Positions 43,541-55,202 of a stretch of 64,000 bases of DNA are shown piece by piece. The notes under the pieces were generated by a model. It saw nothing but the letters and a program-made list of their open reading frames with translations, made no database searches and was not told where the DNA came from. The position numbers and the translations under genes are program-made. The stretch's first letter is position 1, and each line of letters starts with the position of its first letter. Source of the DNA: Pseudoips prasinana (lineage: Eukaryota; Arthropoda; Insecta; Lepidoptera; Nolidae); the NCBI GenBank assembly GCA_951640165.1, contig OX621237.1:11842001-11906000 (forward strand), in the 5' to 3' direction.

Positions 43541-43648
43541 ATTATTACATAGCTTCTAAAAGGAGTGTTATAGTTTTACTGTCTATGTACATATATATGC
43601 ACATAGACAGTAAAACCATGAAACTCCTTTTAGAAGTTATGTAATAAT
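43541..43648. mobile_element. Foldback element, arms about 49 bp
   Basis: ATTATTACATAGCTTCTAAA with AGGAGT, TAGTTTTACTGTCTATGT, and the complementary right arm ACATAGACAGTAAAAC, ACTCCTTTTAGAAGTTATGT, AATAAT. The loop is only about 10 bp. Family unknown. Confidence 0.6.
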
Positions 43649-44640
43649 TAGATCAAAGAGCATACTCGTTGTTCAAAGTTTTCTAAAGAAAATCTGGAAA
43701 CAACGACTTATTGATGAAATGCGGGTACAAAGCAAATAATGGAAAACAATTTCATTTATTTCTATTTGCGTTCAACAAAGAGACCGCAAGTGGTTACATC
43801 GTATTGTTTCTCTAAACTAAAAGAGGTTATCTTAAGAGCATTGTTATGTTAATTATTGGGCTTTAGAAAGATAAGCTTTTGAAAGGGGTCGACATAGAGC
43901 TTAGTTACTTGACTATCAAATTATTCGTTCTTATAATTTAATGTTGTGATCATATTATCTTAACAAACGTATAGCAATCAAATTCAGCGCAGCAAGCGCA
44001 CTGATTAAGACCATACTTCGAAAATTAAGAAGTATGTACCCCACCAGCAATTTCAGCGGAATGATTAAATTACTTTTAGAACCCGTATTATAAGATAACA
44101 TTGAAAAAAGATTGAATAAAATCAAAATTCTGTTAAAAAGCAGAACGTATTAAAATTTAGTAAAACTAAACATGTCTTAATAAATCTGGTATTATACTTC
44201 AATTCAAACTTATTATGCGTGATTAAAGAAATAACAACTTATTTTTTTTAATCAAGGAAATACCAAGCTATTATATTTTCCTTCTTGTTAATAGGTACTA
44301 GATAATAAAATCAAAATACATATACTAAAGAATCAAGATTCTAATGTATAAATTAAAAGATAAATGTAACGAAAACATACAAACGTACTAACAACTAACA
44401 ACTATTTCGATCTTCAAGTTTTTTGGTTCCACAACAAGGTATTTGTGAGACCCATATATAGATATCGGCACTGCTTGTACTTTTATGCGCGTGATTGCAT
44501 ATTTTTTAAAGTTACTGTAATGCAGGTATATGCAAAATACGGACAAGAGAGGTATGGCACGGCAGTCATTCGCTCAAAGAGCAGCCCAACTGGGGAGGTA
44601 CCTCCACCTTACAGAAGACGTTGCTTAATAATAACATTAA
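43649..44640. other. No recognised feature
   Basis: AT-rich non-coding flank; nothing supported. Confidence 0.3.
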
Positions 44641-44654
44641 TAACGTAATGTTGT

Positions 44655-44860
44655 GTTTTTGAGTGTGAGTAAGGTCGCCAGAGCTCATAGGAGTGGGGGT
44701 AGGGAGGGTCAGCAACAATTGTTTGCGGACTCTTCAAGGCCGGCAACGCACCCGCGACTCCTTAGTGTTGCGAGTGTCCATGGGCGGCGGTGATCACTTA
44801 CCATCAGGTGAACCACTTGCTCGTCGCCCTCAGATATAAAAAAAAATATTATAGTATACG
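44655..44860 (+). mobile_element. Retroelement 3' end (ACTTACCATCAGGTG family)
   Basis: GTAAGGTCGCCAGAGCTCAT, AGGCCGGCAACGCACCCGCG, TGCGAGTGTCCATGGGCGGC, GGTGATCACTTACCATCAGG and TGCTCGTCGCC before AAAAAAAAA. A repeat very common in Lepidoptera. Other copies: 50610-50690 (plus) and 565-655 (minus); the head motif alone is at 9540-9570. Confidence 0.6.
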
Positions 44861-45550
44861 AGTAGGTATCAGGGCGCGCTCGTTTTGTTCGTGCTAACTC
44901 GCACAAACGAGATTTCGCAAGGATACGATCAATTTATTATATCCAAAACCGCTACTGTGTAAATTTTACTGATTATGAAGGCCTGGCCAACTGACAAGAG
45001 ATTTATTTGCTTGAATGGACTAATAACATTTAATGTGTGAGATAATTATATAAATGGTTTCATATGTCAATCTCACACAATTTATAACATGTTCTATTAG
45101 TAAAATTGCTTTCTATTTAGCTGGGCTTTGCTCGTTGAAGACTAGGATAACCAAATTAAACAAGTAAAATAAAGCTGAAACCAAAATATTTATGAAAGTT
45201 ACGTTTCTGAAAGAATGTATTCATAAAAATTTGTTCCTCCATAGAAAATATAGCATAGTTCTTAAACAATACTGGTTAAACTAGCCTGCAAAAAAAGCTC
45301 CTAATTACCGTTAGAAAGTTACAAACAGCCATTTCGGCAAAAGCTTCAAACATATACGTGTCGGGAGTTAAAACAGATAATTTCCTCGTGATAAAATGAT
45401 TAATGGCTTAGAAGCATGTTTGACCTTGTGGGGGCGAGGGAAAATGTAATACGTCATTGTAGGGAGAAATACGTCTTGATAAAGTCAACACAACGTAAAT
45501 AATAATTATAATATATTTAATTCAGACAAAGTCCATAGTATGTTAGTAAA
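44861..45550. other. No recognised feature
   Basis: AT-rich flank without features. Confidence 0.3.
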
Positions 45551-45554
45551 CATT

Positions 45555-45816
45555 ACAGTCACCGTAGCCTAGTTGGTAGTGCTCCTGCTTACGAAGCTGG
45601 TGGTCCTGGGTTCGAATCCCGGTAAGCGCAAATATTTGTGTGATGAGCACGAATATTTGTTTCTGAGTCATGGATGTTTTCTATGTATATAAGTATTTAT
45701 CTATCTATATAAATATGTATAACGTCGCCTGGTACCCATAGTACAAGCTTTGCTTAGTTTGGGGCTAGGATAATCTGTGTGACATTGTTCCTGGATATTA
45801 TTATTATTTATTATTA
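45555..45816 (+). mobile_element. tRNA-derived SINE, family 1, copy E
   Basis: Full length: CACCGTAGCCTAGTTGGTAG, GGTTCGAATCCCGG, GTGATGAGCACGAATATTTG, CGTCGCCTGGTACCCATAGT, GACATTGTTCC and an ATTATTATTTATTATT tail. It meets the 3' end of the minus-strand LINE at 45863 tail to tail. Confidence 0.85.
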
Positions 45817-45862
45817 TACAATTTCCTTAAAAAATATTGTTAGTAAATATAAATAGCTCACA

Positions 45863-46227
45863 TTAAACAGAAACATGTAGCTGCATCCATCTCCTCATCA
45901 TTGGGGACTCCCACCTATCTACAAACACGCTTTGGATAGAGTTGGTGCTGCCACGGATACGTGCCATCAAGGAAGCGCACCTATTTCGCATGATAGCTGC
46001 GAACCCGTCAATACGTGTCTCGGCGAACATCCCTGACGCACTGCACCGCCACGGCAGCCCCAGCAGTACCCTAAGCGCGTTGTTATATTGGACACGCAGG
46101 TCGCTGTATGCCCTCTGACTATTTCTGGTCCACAGGATACACGTGTAGAATGACTGGCAGTATGCTTTAAAAAGCGCTACTTTGACTGAGTTTGTACATC
46201 GTGCAAACCTGCGGGCCAGCATGTAAA
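45863..46227 (-). pseudogene. C-terminal fragment of a LINE polymerase (family F)
   Basis: Open for 119 codons: MLARRFARCTNSVKVALFKA, YCQSFYTCILWTRNSQRAYS, DLRVQYNNALRVLLGLPWRC, SASGMFAE. The series ARRF..C...VK..LF..YC.S.Y...LW, then ..L...YN.A.R.L.GLP....AS.MF is the C-terminal region following the RT domain in a widespread animal LINE group. The 5' end is abruptly truncated at about 46227. The reading frame is clean, so the insertion may be fairly recent. Confidence 0.7.
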
Positions 46228-46620
46228 ATCAGTGATAGTATAAGAAAGCAGAATCTTCAAAGACAAGGTGTTTGTATTTACACGGGTACCCTTTCGCTAA
46301 ACGGTCAGTATTCCGTTTTTAAATCAAAAGTACACTAAGTACTTGCGGTTCATTTAACAGCGTCGTAAAACTACCCCAGACTAATCAAGAACAATCTCCA
46401 AGTAATGGCCCATTGCAAACTTTATGTGCTCTATTATTTATAGCTATACCTATATCACAGGATTAAGATGGACGCCTATTATACGGAAGAGTAATTATTA
46501 TTCTGTATTATATGACATATGTATGAGACGCTATAGCGAGATATTAATCTAGATCTGTCAGACAGAAATCTTAGCCTAGGAGCTACGCAAATAGAAAAGA
46601 ATAAGAAGATACATTTTCAA

Positions 46621-46649
46621 CTAATCAAAACCACGGGGCACAGCTAGTA
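46621..46649 (+). repeat. Helitron 3'-terminus relic
   Basis: AAAACCACGGGGCACAGCTAG before T, the common end of all Helitron subfamilies here. The rest of the element is not recognisable. Confidence 0.5.
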
Positions 46650-46936
46650 TTTAATAATACGCTATTGCTAACTTCCTCGATCTCGTGCTGTTGGATCTAA
46701 ACTCGTATAGTTGCTTGCGTACTCCTCTTAATTCGTAACCACTTGGGATTGTGTAATTCACATAACCTGACCTTTTTAAGCTCAGGTTATGCAGGAAATT
46801 CAGTTGTAATTGTTTTTATCTTTTCAATGAATAAATGTGCTATAGGAGCGTGTTTTTTCATTTTATAAAAAAAAAGTAACGCTCCTACTATATGAAAATT
46901 ATCAAACCATATAATTTTTGAACGGAGTAGTTTATA

Positions 46937-47322
46937 TACAAGCTGGCCGAGGAGTTGACGTTCAAACGCAAAATTTTGATACTGCATGATGAGGAGTATC
47001 CGAATCACGATTATTCTACGATTTTGCATAGTTTTCGAGTTAGAATATTTTTAATGATTTTTTTCTCGTTCCGTTGAACATTTCTGGTTCAGTTTTTTTG
47101 TTATAACTAATTAGCATAGTTTAACCTAACACCCCAAAAAGTATGGTTTATCTAATTATTGCAGAAATTGCAGAAAGTTCATAATCAGGATTTGAGCTCA
47201 GTACACATAAATTTACAAAGTATAAAAAAACGCAAAATCGTAGAACATACATGGGGGTGATTCAGATACTCCTCATCATAAAGTATGTACATTTTTCGTT
47301 TGAACGTCAACTCCACCCTGTA
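46937..47322. mobile_element. TA-flanked inverted-repeat element (386 bp)
   Basis: Right end in reverse: TACAGGGTGGAGTTGACGTT then CAAACGAAAAATGTACATAC. Left end TACAAGCTGGCCGAGGAGTT, CAAACGCAAAATTTTGATAC. Both continue ATGATGAGGAGTATC(C/T)GAATCAC and TTCTACGATTTTGC. TA lies on both sides. Arms about 90 bp, interior AT-rich and non-coding. A mariner-type non-autonomous element is the most likely class. Confidence 0.6.
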
Positions 47323-47699
47323 TAATCTTTGTCCACAATATAACACAATATACACACTATAATAAATTATTATACTATTATGATATCGACATAATTCAAC
47401 CAGAAATCCCTATGCTCTAGACTAACTTCATTTGATACATTCGTATCATATAATCATAATAAAGTTGACCTCACCCATCATCATCAAGTACAACATTTAG
47501 TAATTAATTAATGGTAATAAAATATTGTAGACCGTAATAATAAAGATTTTGATTATTTTATAAACAGTAGAAATTTGAATTAGTTAGTTAAATAAAAATG
47601 TCTTTATAACTAAATATATCCCGTCTGACGGACCGGACACCATGTGAAATAGTTGGATAGTCTCTAGGCTTTAACTGTATAAATTAAATTCATTATAAA

Positions 47700-47882
47700 A
47701 TTATTAAGACAATCGCCTCGCCACTTAGTATCCCCGCTTCGATTCCCGCGTAGTACAACTATTTGTGTGACCCATAAATAGTTGTTTTAAGTCTGAATGT
47801 ACTTTGTGTCCGTCAATTAAATGTTTGTAAAGTACCCCGCGACACAGGAATGAAATTCCTTAGTGCAGGCGTCCTTAAAAAA
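47700..47882 (+). mobile_element. tRNA-derived SINE, family 4
   Basis: The head is partly lost (AGACAATCGCCTCGCCACTT). The B box is CTTCGATTCCCGCG, and then ATTTGTGTGACCCATAAATA, TACTTTGTGTCCGTCAATTA and CCCCGCGACACAGGAATGAA. Confidence 0.65.
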
Positions 47883-48014
47883 CCTAAAAAGAGAATCTAT
47901 AAGTTAATTGTTATATATCTTGAATTTATTTTTATACTGGATGGGTTTGCGCTTGACCACGATCTCATCTGATGGTAAGTGAAGATGTGGTCTAAGGTAG
48001 ACTGTTTGATAAAA

Positions 48015-48275
48015 CCGGAGGCTCTACCGGCTAAGTCGCAGAACATCGATTTCTTAAATGGCGTTCAAATAAATAAAAGTTAAAAATGACGTAATCAATC
48101 GTTGAATGGGCGTCCATGAGAACATGTGACGTCATAAATGGTCCGGAATCGATTGTCAACGTTGAAGCTGATTTAACGATTGATTAAGTCATTTTTAGCC
48201 TTTATTTATTTGAACGCCATTTAAGAAATCGATGTTCAGGGACTTAGCCGGTAAAGCCCCAGCTCCGTTGATGAA
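48015..48275. mobile_element. Foldback element, arms about 80 bp
   Basis: Left arm TACCGGCTAAGTCGCAGAAC, ATCGATTTCTTAAATGGCGT, TCAAATAAATAAA, AAAAATGACGTAATCAATCG. The right arm is its near-complete reverse complement ending GGACTTAGCCGGTAAAGCCC. Outer parts GGAGG.CTC/GGAGCTGGGGCT also pair. No open frame. No clear target duplication. Confidence 0.6.
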
Positions 48276-48279
48276 GTTA

Positions 48280-50600
48280 ATCATGAATGACGATAACAGT
48301 GTACTTTAATCAAGTTTCATTTTTATGAAAGGAAACTCAAAACAAGGTTGTTTGATCAAATTAAGGTATCGACTGTTACAATAAGAAAGAAAAGCTTCAA
48401 CAAACCCTTTGAGGCATCGTCAGGTTAATTATTTGCCAAGTTTGGTTTTCTGTTTTTAGAATTTGAAACATTGTTTTGTTGAAGCTGTCTGCCAATAATA
48501 AAATATATTTAATAAGCACCTATTGTGATAATTGTTACTTAAATAATTATGAAAATGTAAAAGTTTTTACTAACTTATACCCATTAGCAGCGCTTCAAAC
48601 TCGCGTCAGCACGTCGAAGTATTGTTTTGAAATGCTTATCTTTTTAATATTTCTATTACATTTAAAGATTAAAGCTGCATTTAAGTTCATCGTTAGTTAA
48701 ACTTAGATAATTTTATAATTTAATTTAAGTACTTTTGATTATTATGTATCTCTTTGTTCATTAATATAATGAGGCGGACATTCAGTAAGTTATTATTTGA
48801 GCGGATATACTTGTGTCGGTACATATATTATTATAGCGGAGGTCGCACTTGCGGCCTCAATGCGGACGTACTGAAAAAGTCCAGCGGAATAAGCACTGGG
48901 TTCTTAAATATACTGGTTTAAACGCAGCCCAGTCGATACGGTGGAGCGTAATGTACTCGAGAAGGCTCGTACGCGGATTTTGGTCCTGTTAGAGTATTTG
49001 TTTAGTAGGTATATATGTAATATTGGCTAGATCAGTTCTTTTATTTATTTATTTATTTATTAGTACAACCACATCATATGTATTATAACAATTATTGCAA
49101 CATTATTACCAGTATAATTCTGATACACATGACACTGATGGTGTACATAACATTTGCCGATACATAGCATAATTTTATTATAAGTATATAATTTAAATAT
49201 GTACATTGTTAGTAACTATTGGATATTTTTTTGTAATTTGGATAATCAATTTACTTTTAATTTAATACTGTCGCCTTTTTTATATCGTTGCCATCTTCCA
49301 TCGAATTTGTTGGTCCATAATGACAGTAAAACTCGAAGATAGGTTTTACAACGTTTATTTAAGCTAATATAGTGAAGTGATCGACGAGAGTCACTTGTTG
49401 ACACAGTTCCGAACAAGTGCAAACTAACGTAGTTGGTGTTGCTAGTTGTCGCATATTGTTTTGCACCGATAAATTTGTAGGTCAGAGGAGAGGAATACTT
49501 TTATTTAATTATGGACTAAAAATCGCGTTCGCAATTTCGATAATTACCTAATAATATGATCCAAAACACATGTGCATACGTGAAAAAATAGACAATATTT
49601 TTTTTATTAGATATATGTATATGTACGTAAAGAAGATCAAAGTAAAATCATATCACGCTTCGGACATTTAATCAGTTAAACATAATAATTCTTGATGGAC
49701 ACTAGTAGGTACCATTTTACCTGTTATACTGAAAACAACAACTCATTTTCGTTTAATTAAAAAAATATTTTCATAAACAACTTCCAAACCGAACTGAAAA
49801 ACAAAACATTCCAAAAAGTCAAATAAAAATGGCGACAGAACTGTGAATGAAACATCAACGCTATTACGTTACGGAAACTTTTTTAATTAACCCTTCGACT
49901 TTTTGAAACAACATCTACACGTGAAAACAATTTTAATTGCTATTTTTACCTACCTACCGTTCCTTGACCGTCCGCAATTTTGATCAAATATTATTAAACA
50001 ATATTGTAATACCAAAATCTAAAATGATTAAAAGTTGCTCCTGCCTGCTGTTGCATCTTATAAAATGCACTAGTAACAAGCAGATAACACGTATATTCTA
50101 TGGCTTGAGGGGGTCAACATGGGAAGACAGGAAATTGTGACATTGTGAACGAATTGTCCAGAAGCTAATTGTTTCACAGTAGTTTAAGGTTCAATATTCT
50201 TGATGTCGGTTGTTGTAACAGTGCTTTAGCTTCCTCTTTGTCAGACGAGGTTAGGATGTTGTAGAAAGTTGCACAGTCTGGCATTAGAAAAAGAGTGTGC
50301 ATTATAGGGAGTATGTTAACAGGAAGCATAGGATTAACTCTAAATTACTGTTATGAAGGATATCAAATCATAAATTAAGTTCAAATTAACTCAATTTATG
50401 GAAGTTTATGTGCCAACATACAATAACTTGAAGTGTACGGATATTTGTATTTGTTGATTCGGTATATAGTCTACATAGTTTCTGCATAGTAGAATGTGTA
50501 AGAGAAAGAATTTTGAATGTTAATAACTTAATAGGATTTACCGTTACTTAATTGACAAATCCCCCAGCAGCCTATATTTTTTCTATAGATAATACCCACT
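48280..50600. other. No recognised gene; one microsatellite
   Basis: AT-rich flank. A TTTA microsatellite lies at about 49040-49063. A run of about 74 open codons at 48476-48700 has AT-driven composition and no recognisable motif. Confidence 0.35.
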
Positions 50601-50609
50601 CTGGTGTTG

Positions 50610-50690
50610 CGAGTGTTCATGGGCGGTAGTGATAATTACTTACTATCAGGTGACCCATTTGCTCGTTAGTCGTCCTCTTATATAAAAAAA
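50610..50690 (+). repeat. Retroelement 3' end (ACTTACCATCAGGTG family)
   Basis: TGTTGCGAGTGTTCATGGGC, TACTTACTATCAGGTGACCC, TTTGCTCGTTAG, then AAAAAAA. Confidence 0.55.
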
Positions 50691-50799
50691 TAACGCCACA
50701 CGCGCAGTCCAATAATGCAGGTTCAATCGAATAATTCAGTAAGGTAGTTTTAATGTTTGTATCACAAAATTAAAATTAATATGTAGGTATTTAGACATA

Positions 50800-50920
50800 C
50801 ATATATGATTTTATAAATGTTTTTATCACTTGTCTGTTTGCCATAGTACAGCCTCTTCCAAGTTTGGAATCAAATGGCAGTGTGTTAGTTGTCCCAAGAT
50901 ATTTATTTATATTTATTCTA
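50800..50920 (+). repeat. SINE family 2, 3' part
   Basis: TTGTCTGTTTGCCATAGTAC, AAGTTTGGAATCAAATGGCA, GTGTGTTAGTTGTCCCAAGA followed by TATTTATTT. The head is lost. Confidence 0.5.
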
Positions 50921-50996
50921 ATTTATCGAAGAACAACTATATAGTATATAAATATATATAGTTTGGCGGCGGAACGCCGCGCCGCGCCGCTCTAGT

Positions 50997-51306
50997 CTAA
51001 AAATTAAAAACATTTGAATCACCTAATTTAAACGCCATTTTAATAAATACCTATTCAAAGCCATGAATATATTTCCGGGGATAAATGTGTGATATGATTA
51101 TTAACACACAGACACACGCACACATATATATACAAACTACTATAAAAAGAAATCCACCATAACAGTGACGACAAGTATAGATTAGTACATAATAACTATA
51201 ATACGATTGCTGTAAAATACAAACTTAAGAATTATGTGTCTAAAAGGCTGCATTACAGTTAATCGTTACAGCCCATGTAACACCAATTTTCAGGTTCTAG
51301 CCATAA
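50997..51306 (+). repeat. 310-bp tandem repeat, unit 1 (uninterrupted)
   Basis: CTAAAAATTAAAAACATTTG ... TTCTAGCCATAA, immediately followed by unit 2 at exactly 310 bases offset. It includes TTTCCGGGGATAAATGTGTG, ATCCACCATAACAGTGACGA and TGTAACACCAATTTTCAGG. Unit 1 keeps the sequence uninterrupted where the Tc1 element entered unit 2. Confidence 0.8.
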
Positions 51307-51379
51307 CTAAAAATTAAAAACATTTGAATCACCTGATTTAAACGCCATTTTAATAAATACCTATTCAAACCCATGAATA

Positions 51380-52971
51380 CACACATCAACACAATCTAGG
51401 GATATTGAACATTTCATTGATTATCTAGAAAACTATAAACATTTTGTTATGACTGTAAATGGAAGAATTAAAGATAATTTCATGGCCGATATTTAAACAT
51501 TAACAACACGATGCGATTTTGTTTTTCTAATTAATAAAAGTCTTAAATTAATTAAGCCATAGAAAATTACTGAGTGAACAAAAACATTTTATTCTTATAA
51601 AATTATTCAATCGAATTAAATGAATAAAAATCTTACCAAATCTGATAATCAGTAATCGGTATTTCCTCCTCTAACATTAATCACACAGCGGCAACGATTT
51701 TCCATACTTAAAATTAAGGTGTCAATGTCTTGCTGGGGTATGCAGTCCCAAGTTCTTTTTAAATGTTCGAAAAGTTGTTCTTCTGTTGTCAAGTTGGGCG
51801 GAAAATCCCTCAATGCTCTTCGCTGTAACATGTCCCAGGCGTGTTCAATTGGGTTTAAGTCTGGCGACTGTGGAGGCCAATCTAATACCTGAACATCGTG
51901 TTCTCGAAGGGCGGCCCTCACCAGCCGCGCTGTATGGGAAGGTGCATTGTCATGCATGAGCTGAAATTCTTGCCCCGTTAGGGCCCTGAGCGGGACAATG
52001 ACACGTTCTACTACCTCCTCACGGTATCTATGGGCAGTCATGCTGCCCTGAATCCAAATGAGTTGGGTTCGTCCGCCGATTCGTATTCCTGCCCACACCA
52101 TAATTGTCCCGCCTTGGTAAGAGTGGACCTCCTGTGGATGTCGGAGACGGCTGACCCTGCCTGGAGTTCTCCAAACGCGTGTTCGTCTCGAATCTGGATG
52201 AAATCCATAGCGGGACTCATCAGTGAACAGCACCAATGACCATTGTTGATCACTCCATGTCAAATGTTCTTGAGCCCATAAAAGTCGCCTACCGCGATTG
52301 CCACGTCGCAGCGCTGGGACTCGTAGCGGTCTGCGAGCATGAAGACCAACTTCATGCAGCCTCCTTCGCACGGTTTGGTCGCTCACCAGCAGTTGCTGAC
52401 CCTCCTGGAGCCTTTGCACTAGTTGCATCGCTGTGATATTGGGTAGTCTTCTGGCGGTCATTTGGAGAAATCGATCCTGTCTCTGAGTGGTAACACGATA
52501 TCTACCTGTGTGCCGTTCTGCCACATCTCCAGTAGCGCGATAACGTGACCACAGCCTGGATACCACATTTTGGCTTGTGCCCAGAGACTCAGCAACGACG
52601 CGTTGAATAGCACCGTTTTGTAACATGCCAACTGCCCGTAACATTTCATCTCGACTCAAATGATGGCGTGGCATGACGCTAAAAAGCTTACACAACCAAT
52701 TGAGAAAAGAAAATAAAACAATTTATCAGGTTTTCTTCAATTAACACGCAAAAAAAATTTTAATGCAACTTCTTGAAATTAGATACAACTCAAGATTGCG
52801 CTGTGCTTTGCGTGTTTTCATTTGTTTCTCATTTTAATTTTTAAATTTTGAATAAAGAATAGACAAGGTTTAAATCTGTAAATAAACTTTTTAAGGAAAC
52901 TAAATAGGTTTTAAACAATAAAGCCATGTTTGATTTCAAAATAACGTATCCCTAGACTTTGTTGATGTGTG
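51380..52971 (-). mobile_element. Complete Tc1-like DNA transposon (1592 bp)
   Basis: Terminal inverted repeats of 25 bp: both begin CACACATCAACA and end TCTAGGGATA, with two mismatches between them. Flanked by TA at 51378-51379 and 52972-52973, the Tc1/mariner target duplication. One uninterrupted minus-strand transposase gene. Size, ends and gene are all as expected of an autonomous Tc1 element, and the insertion looks young. Confidence 0.92.
51649..52695 (-). CDS. Tc1-like transposase, DD34E (348 aa)
   Basis: Cuts and pastes the element at TA sites in the nucleus. Residues 1-120 hold a paired-like DNA-binding region with two helix-turn-helix segments (LSRDEMLRAVGMLQNGAIQR, VAESLGTSQNVVSRLWSRY; then ITAMQLVQRL and VSDQTVRRRLHEVGLHARRP). 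Residues 150-290 form the catalytic core: D159 in LFTDES, D249 in MHDNAPSH and E284 in WPPQSPDLNPIEH. There are 34 residues between the second D and E, the Tc1 DD34E signature. Length is normal for the family. The ATG at 52695 gives MCKLFSV, but the methionine at residue 8 (MPRHHLS) is the start usual in relatives and may be the true one. All catalytic residues are intact. Confidence 0.93.
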   Translation of the reverse strand: MCKLFSVMPRHHLSRDEMLRAVGMLQNGAIQRVVAESLGTSQNVVSRLWSRYRATGDVAERHTGRYRVTTQRQDRFLQMTARRLPNITAMQLVQRLQEGQQLLVSDQTVRRRLHEVGLHARRPLRVPALRRGNRGRRLLWAQEHLTWSDQQWSLVLFTDESRYGFHPDSRRTRVWRTPGRVSRLRHPQEVHSYQGGTIMVWAGIRIGGRTQLIWIQGSMTAHRYREEVVERVIVPLRALTGQEFQLMHDNAPSHTARLVRAALREHDVQVLDWPPQSPDLNPIEHAWDMLQRRALRDFPPNLTTEEQLFEHLKRTWDCIPQQDIDTLILSMENRCRCVINVRGGNTDY

Positions 52972-53203
52972 TATATCTCCGGGGATACATGTGTGATATG
53001 ATTATTAACACACACACATATATATTATACAAGCTACTATAAAAAGAAATCCACCATAACAGTGACGACAAGTATAGATTAGTACATAATAACTATAATA
53101 CGATTGCTGTAAAATACAAACTCAAGAATTATTTGTCTAAAAGGCTGCATTACAGTTAGTCGTTACAGCCCATATAACACCAATTTTCAGCTTCTAGCCA
53201 TAA

Positions 53204-54330
53204 TGTGTCACCAATGCGCAAGGCTCACTTGATTATCTACTGCTTGTACGTGATACGGGGGAAAATGAGTCAAAGTAATATTTTAATATAATATTCGTAA
53301 TTTTAATCCTAATTTAAAATTACGAACACTATCTTTTTCTTTGGGTATTGGCATAGTATAAACAAAGAATTAGTGATTGTATTAGTGATTTAAATGAAGG
53401 ATTAATTATTTTATAATATATAATTAAAATAAATATAAAACCAATACCAAAAAATAATATATAAATATATATTTATATATATATTTATATTGTGTTTTTA
53501 TTTATTAACTCTCATTTGTATATGTATCTGTGAAGCATAATTCTTCGCATGCCCTTAAAAGTTCTTAGACAAGTCAGTTAACCGGTTAAATATAAACCAA
53601 TTTATACCTACCAAGTACTACTAAAGGAAGTTAGACAATAAAATTCGCAGTACCTTTAGGAACGACAAACAAAACAAGAATATGGTTAATTGAGTAGAGG
53701 TTGAACCCAAGATAACTTCTGTGTAGTACGCAAGCATACACTCTTCCACATGACCAGGCCTATGGGCGCGTACGCTGTCATGCATAAAATTTATTTATAA
53801 AGGTTTACCCAAAGCGGCCAATGTATATTGTGCATAAGGAATTAGAACTTCCGTTACGTATCGTTATTCACTCAGTGTGGCGTTATCGATAAAGACTAAC
53901 TCCATACGATCCAACAAATTTATGCCCGACCAAAACAATTATTTTCAAGCTTACCAGAAGTTAATTTTGGGAAGTTTCTTAAAGGTGTCTTTATTGATTT
54001 TCGGAGAGTCTCAAGTTCAACTAAATATCATTTATTTTTTAGTTTATAACAGGTAATCCAGATGTAACGGTCAGTACTTACTTCACAGCGTTTATATATC
54101 GTTTTCATATATTACTTAAAGTCGCTAGAACATTTAAATTTGAAATGTTGCAACCTAATACGGTTAACAAATTGTGTGCTATGTGTATATTTCAAACTTA
54201 AATGTTTCAAGTTTTACATAAGCCTCCGCTTTTCCTCCGTCTTTCTGACCGTCAGCGGGCTATTTCTCATGTACCGTAATAGGTAGATACCTGAAATTTC
54301 CACATGGCATGTTGTTCAATTGCTGTTATA
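53204..54330. other. No recognised feature
   Basis: AT-rich, with a TATAAATATATATTTATAT tract at 53455-53495. No open frame or repeat ends identified. Confidence 0.3.
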
Positions 54331-54394
54331 ACAGTTTTTTTTTAAATACAAGGTACCAATATATGTAACGTGTAATTTTCACGTATATTTGCTC

Positions 54395-54470
54395 GATTAC
54401 TTGCAATCTTCGACGATTATACGGAACCCTCCGTGTGCGTGTGGGACTCGCACTTAGCCGGTTTAAGTTT
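54395..54470 (-). repeat. Dispersed repeat (GGCCAAGTGCGAGTCGG family), fragment
   Basis: TTATACGGAACCCTCCGTGT then GTGGGACTCGCACTTAGCCGG is the reverse complement of the start of the 19916 copy. Confidence 0.55.
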
Positions 54471-55195
54471 ATTGCACATTTCAAATAGCTTGTTCACAAT
54501 GTTTAAGTATGCCACATAAAATGTAAATAATAAAATCAATACAAAATGATTTTTATTCAATCACAATGACGTTAACCAAATGGATTATCTTTTTTCAGCC
54601 TTTCTGTTATGTACAAGAACGAGGTTATTAACTTCCTAAACTCGTGCATACAATTTTGTATTAAATCCTAAAAGCGAAGACATGTTTACCTACAAACAAA
54701 TAGATTGCCGTCTTATTAAATTAAACAAGCTCATATCTATTACAATATGGTTCTACCCAAAATTAGTTTCACGCCTACAATCTTAGTTTTTGTGAAATAC
54801 TAGTAATGTAATCAACAAGTAGGTAATTAATGTTATATTTAGGTAATAGTGTCGTGAAAGGCTTTTCGAAGTACTAATAGTAACAGTTAAATTGGTTTGG
54901 TGGTTGATGCCCGTTTTTCTACCGAACGAGCACATTCCGTTATGAACCTGGTAAGAAGTACCTATACATTTTTAATATACACATGTTTATGTAACACATA
55001 CTCCGTACTTATTTTAAATCGGTGAACTATTTTTGATCGAAATTTATTCAGCACTTGGGTATTAACATACACTTGTACTTGTCAAGTTAACAAAAAAATT
55101 AAAAAAATTAAACCCCCTTCTACGCTTATTAAAAGTATTAGCGTAATATACAAGATACTTTACAACTGGATACAGGAATTGTTACAAACAATAGA
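54471..55195. other. No recognised feature
   Basis: AT-rich flank, nothing supported. Confidence 0.3.
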
Positions 55196-55202
55196 TCAGT
55201 AG

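Larger units (their letters stand above)
51307..53203 (+). repeat. 310-bp tandem repeat, unit 2, split by a Tc1 element
   Basis: 51307-51379 repeats the first part of unit 1 (one or two base differences) and 52972-53203 repeats the remainder. The break is at CCATGAATA | TATCTCCGGGG, corresponding to CCATGAATATATTTCCGGGG in unit 1. The duplication pre-dates the transposon insertion. Confidence 0.8.

Noticed and set aside
52030..52649. Several 60-70 codon frames on both strands
   Set aside because: Shadows of the Tc1 transposase gene in other frames.
53450..53500. Replication origin suggested by the AT-rich TATAAATATATATTT tract
   Set aside because: Base composition alone is common in this window and gives no evidence of origin activity.
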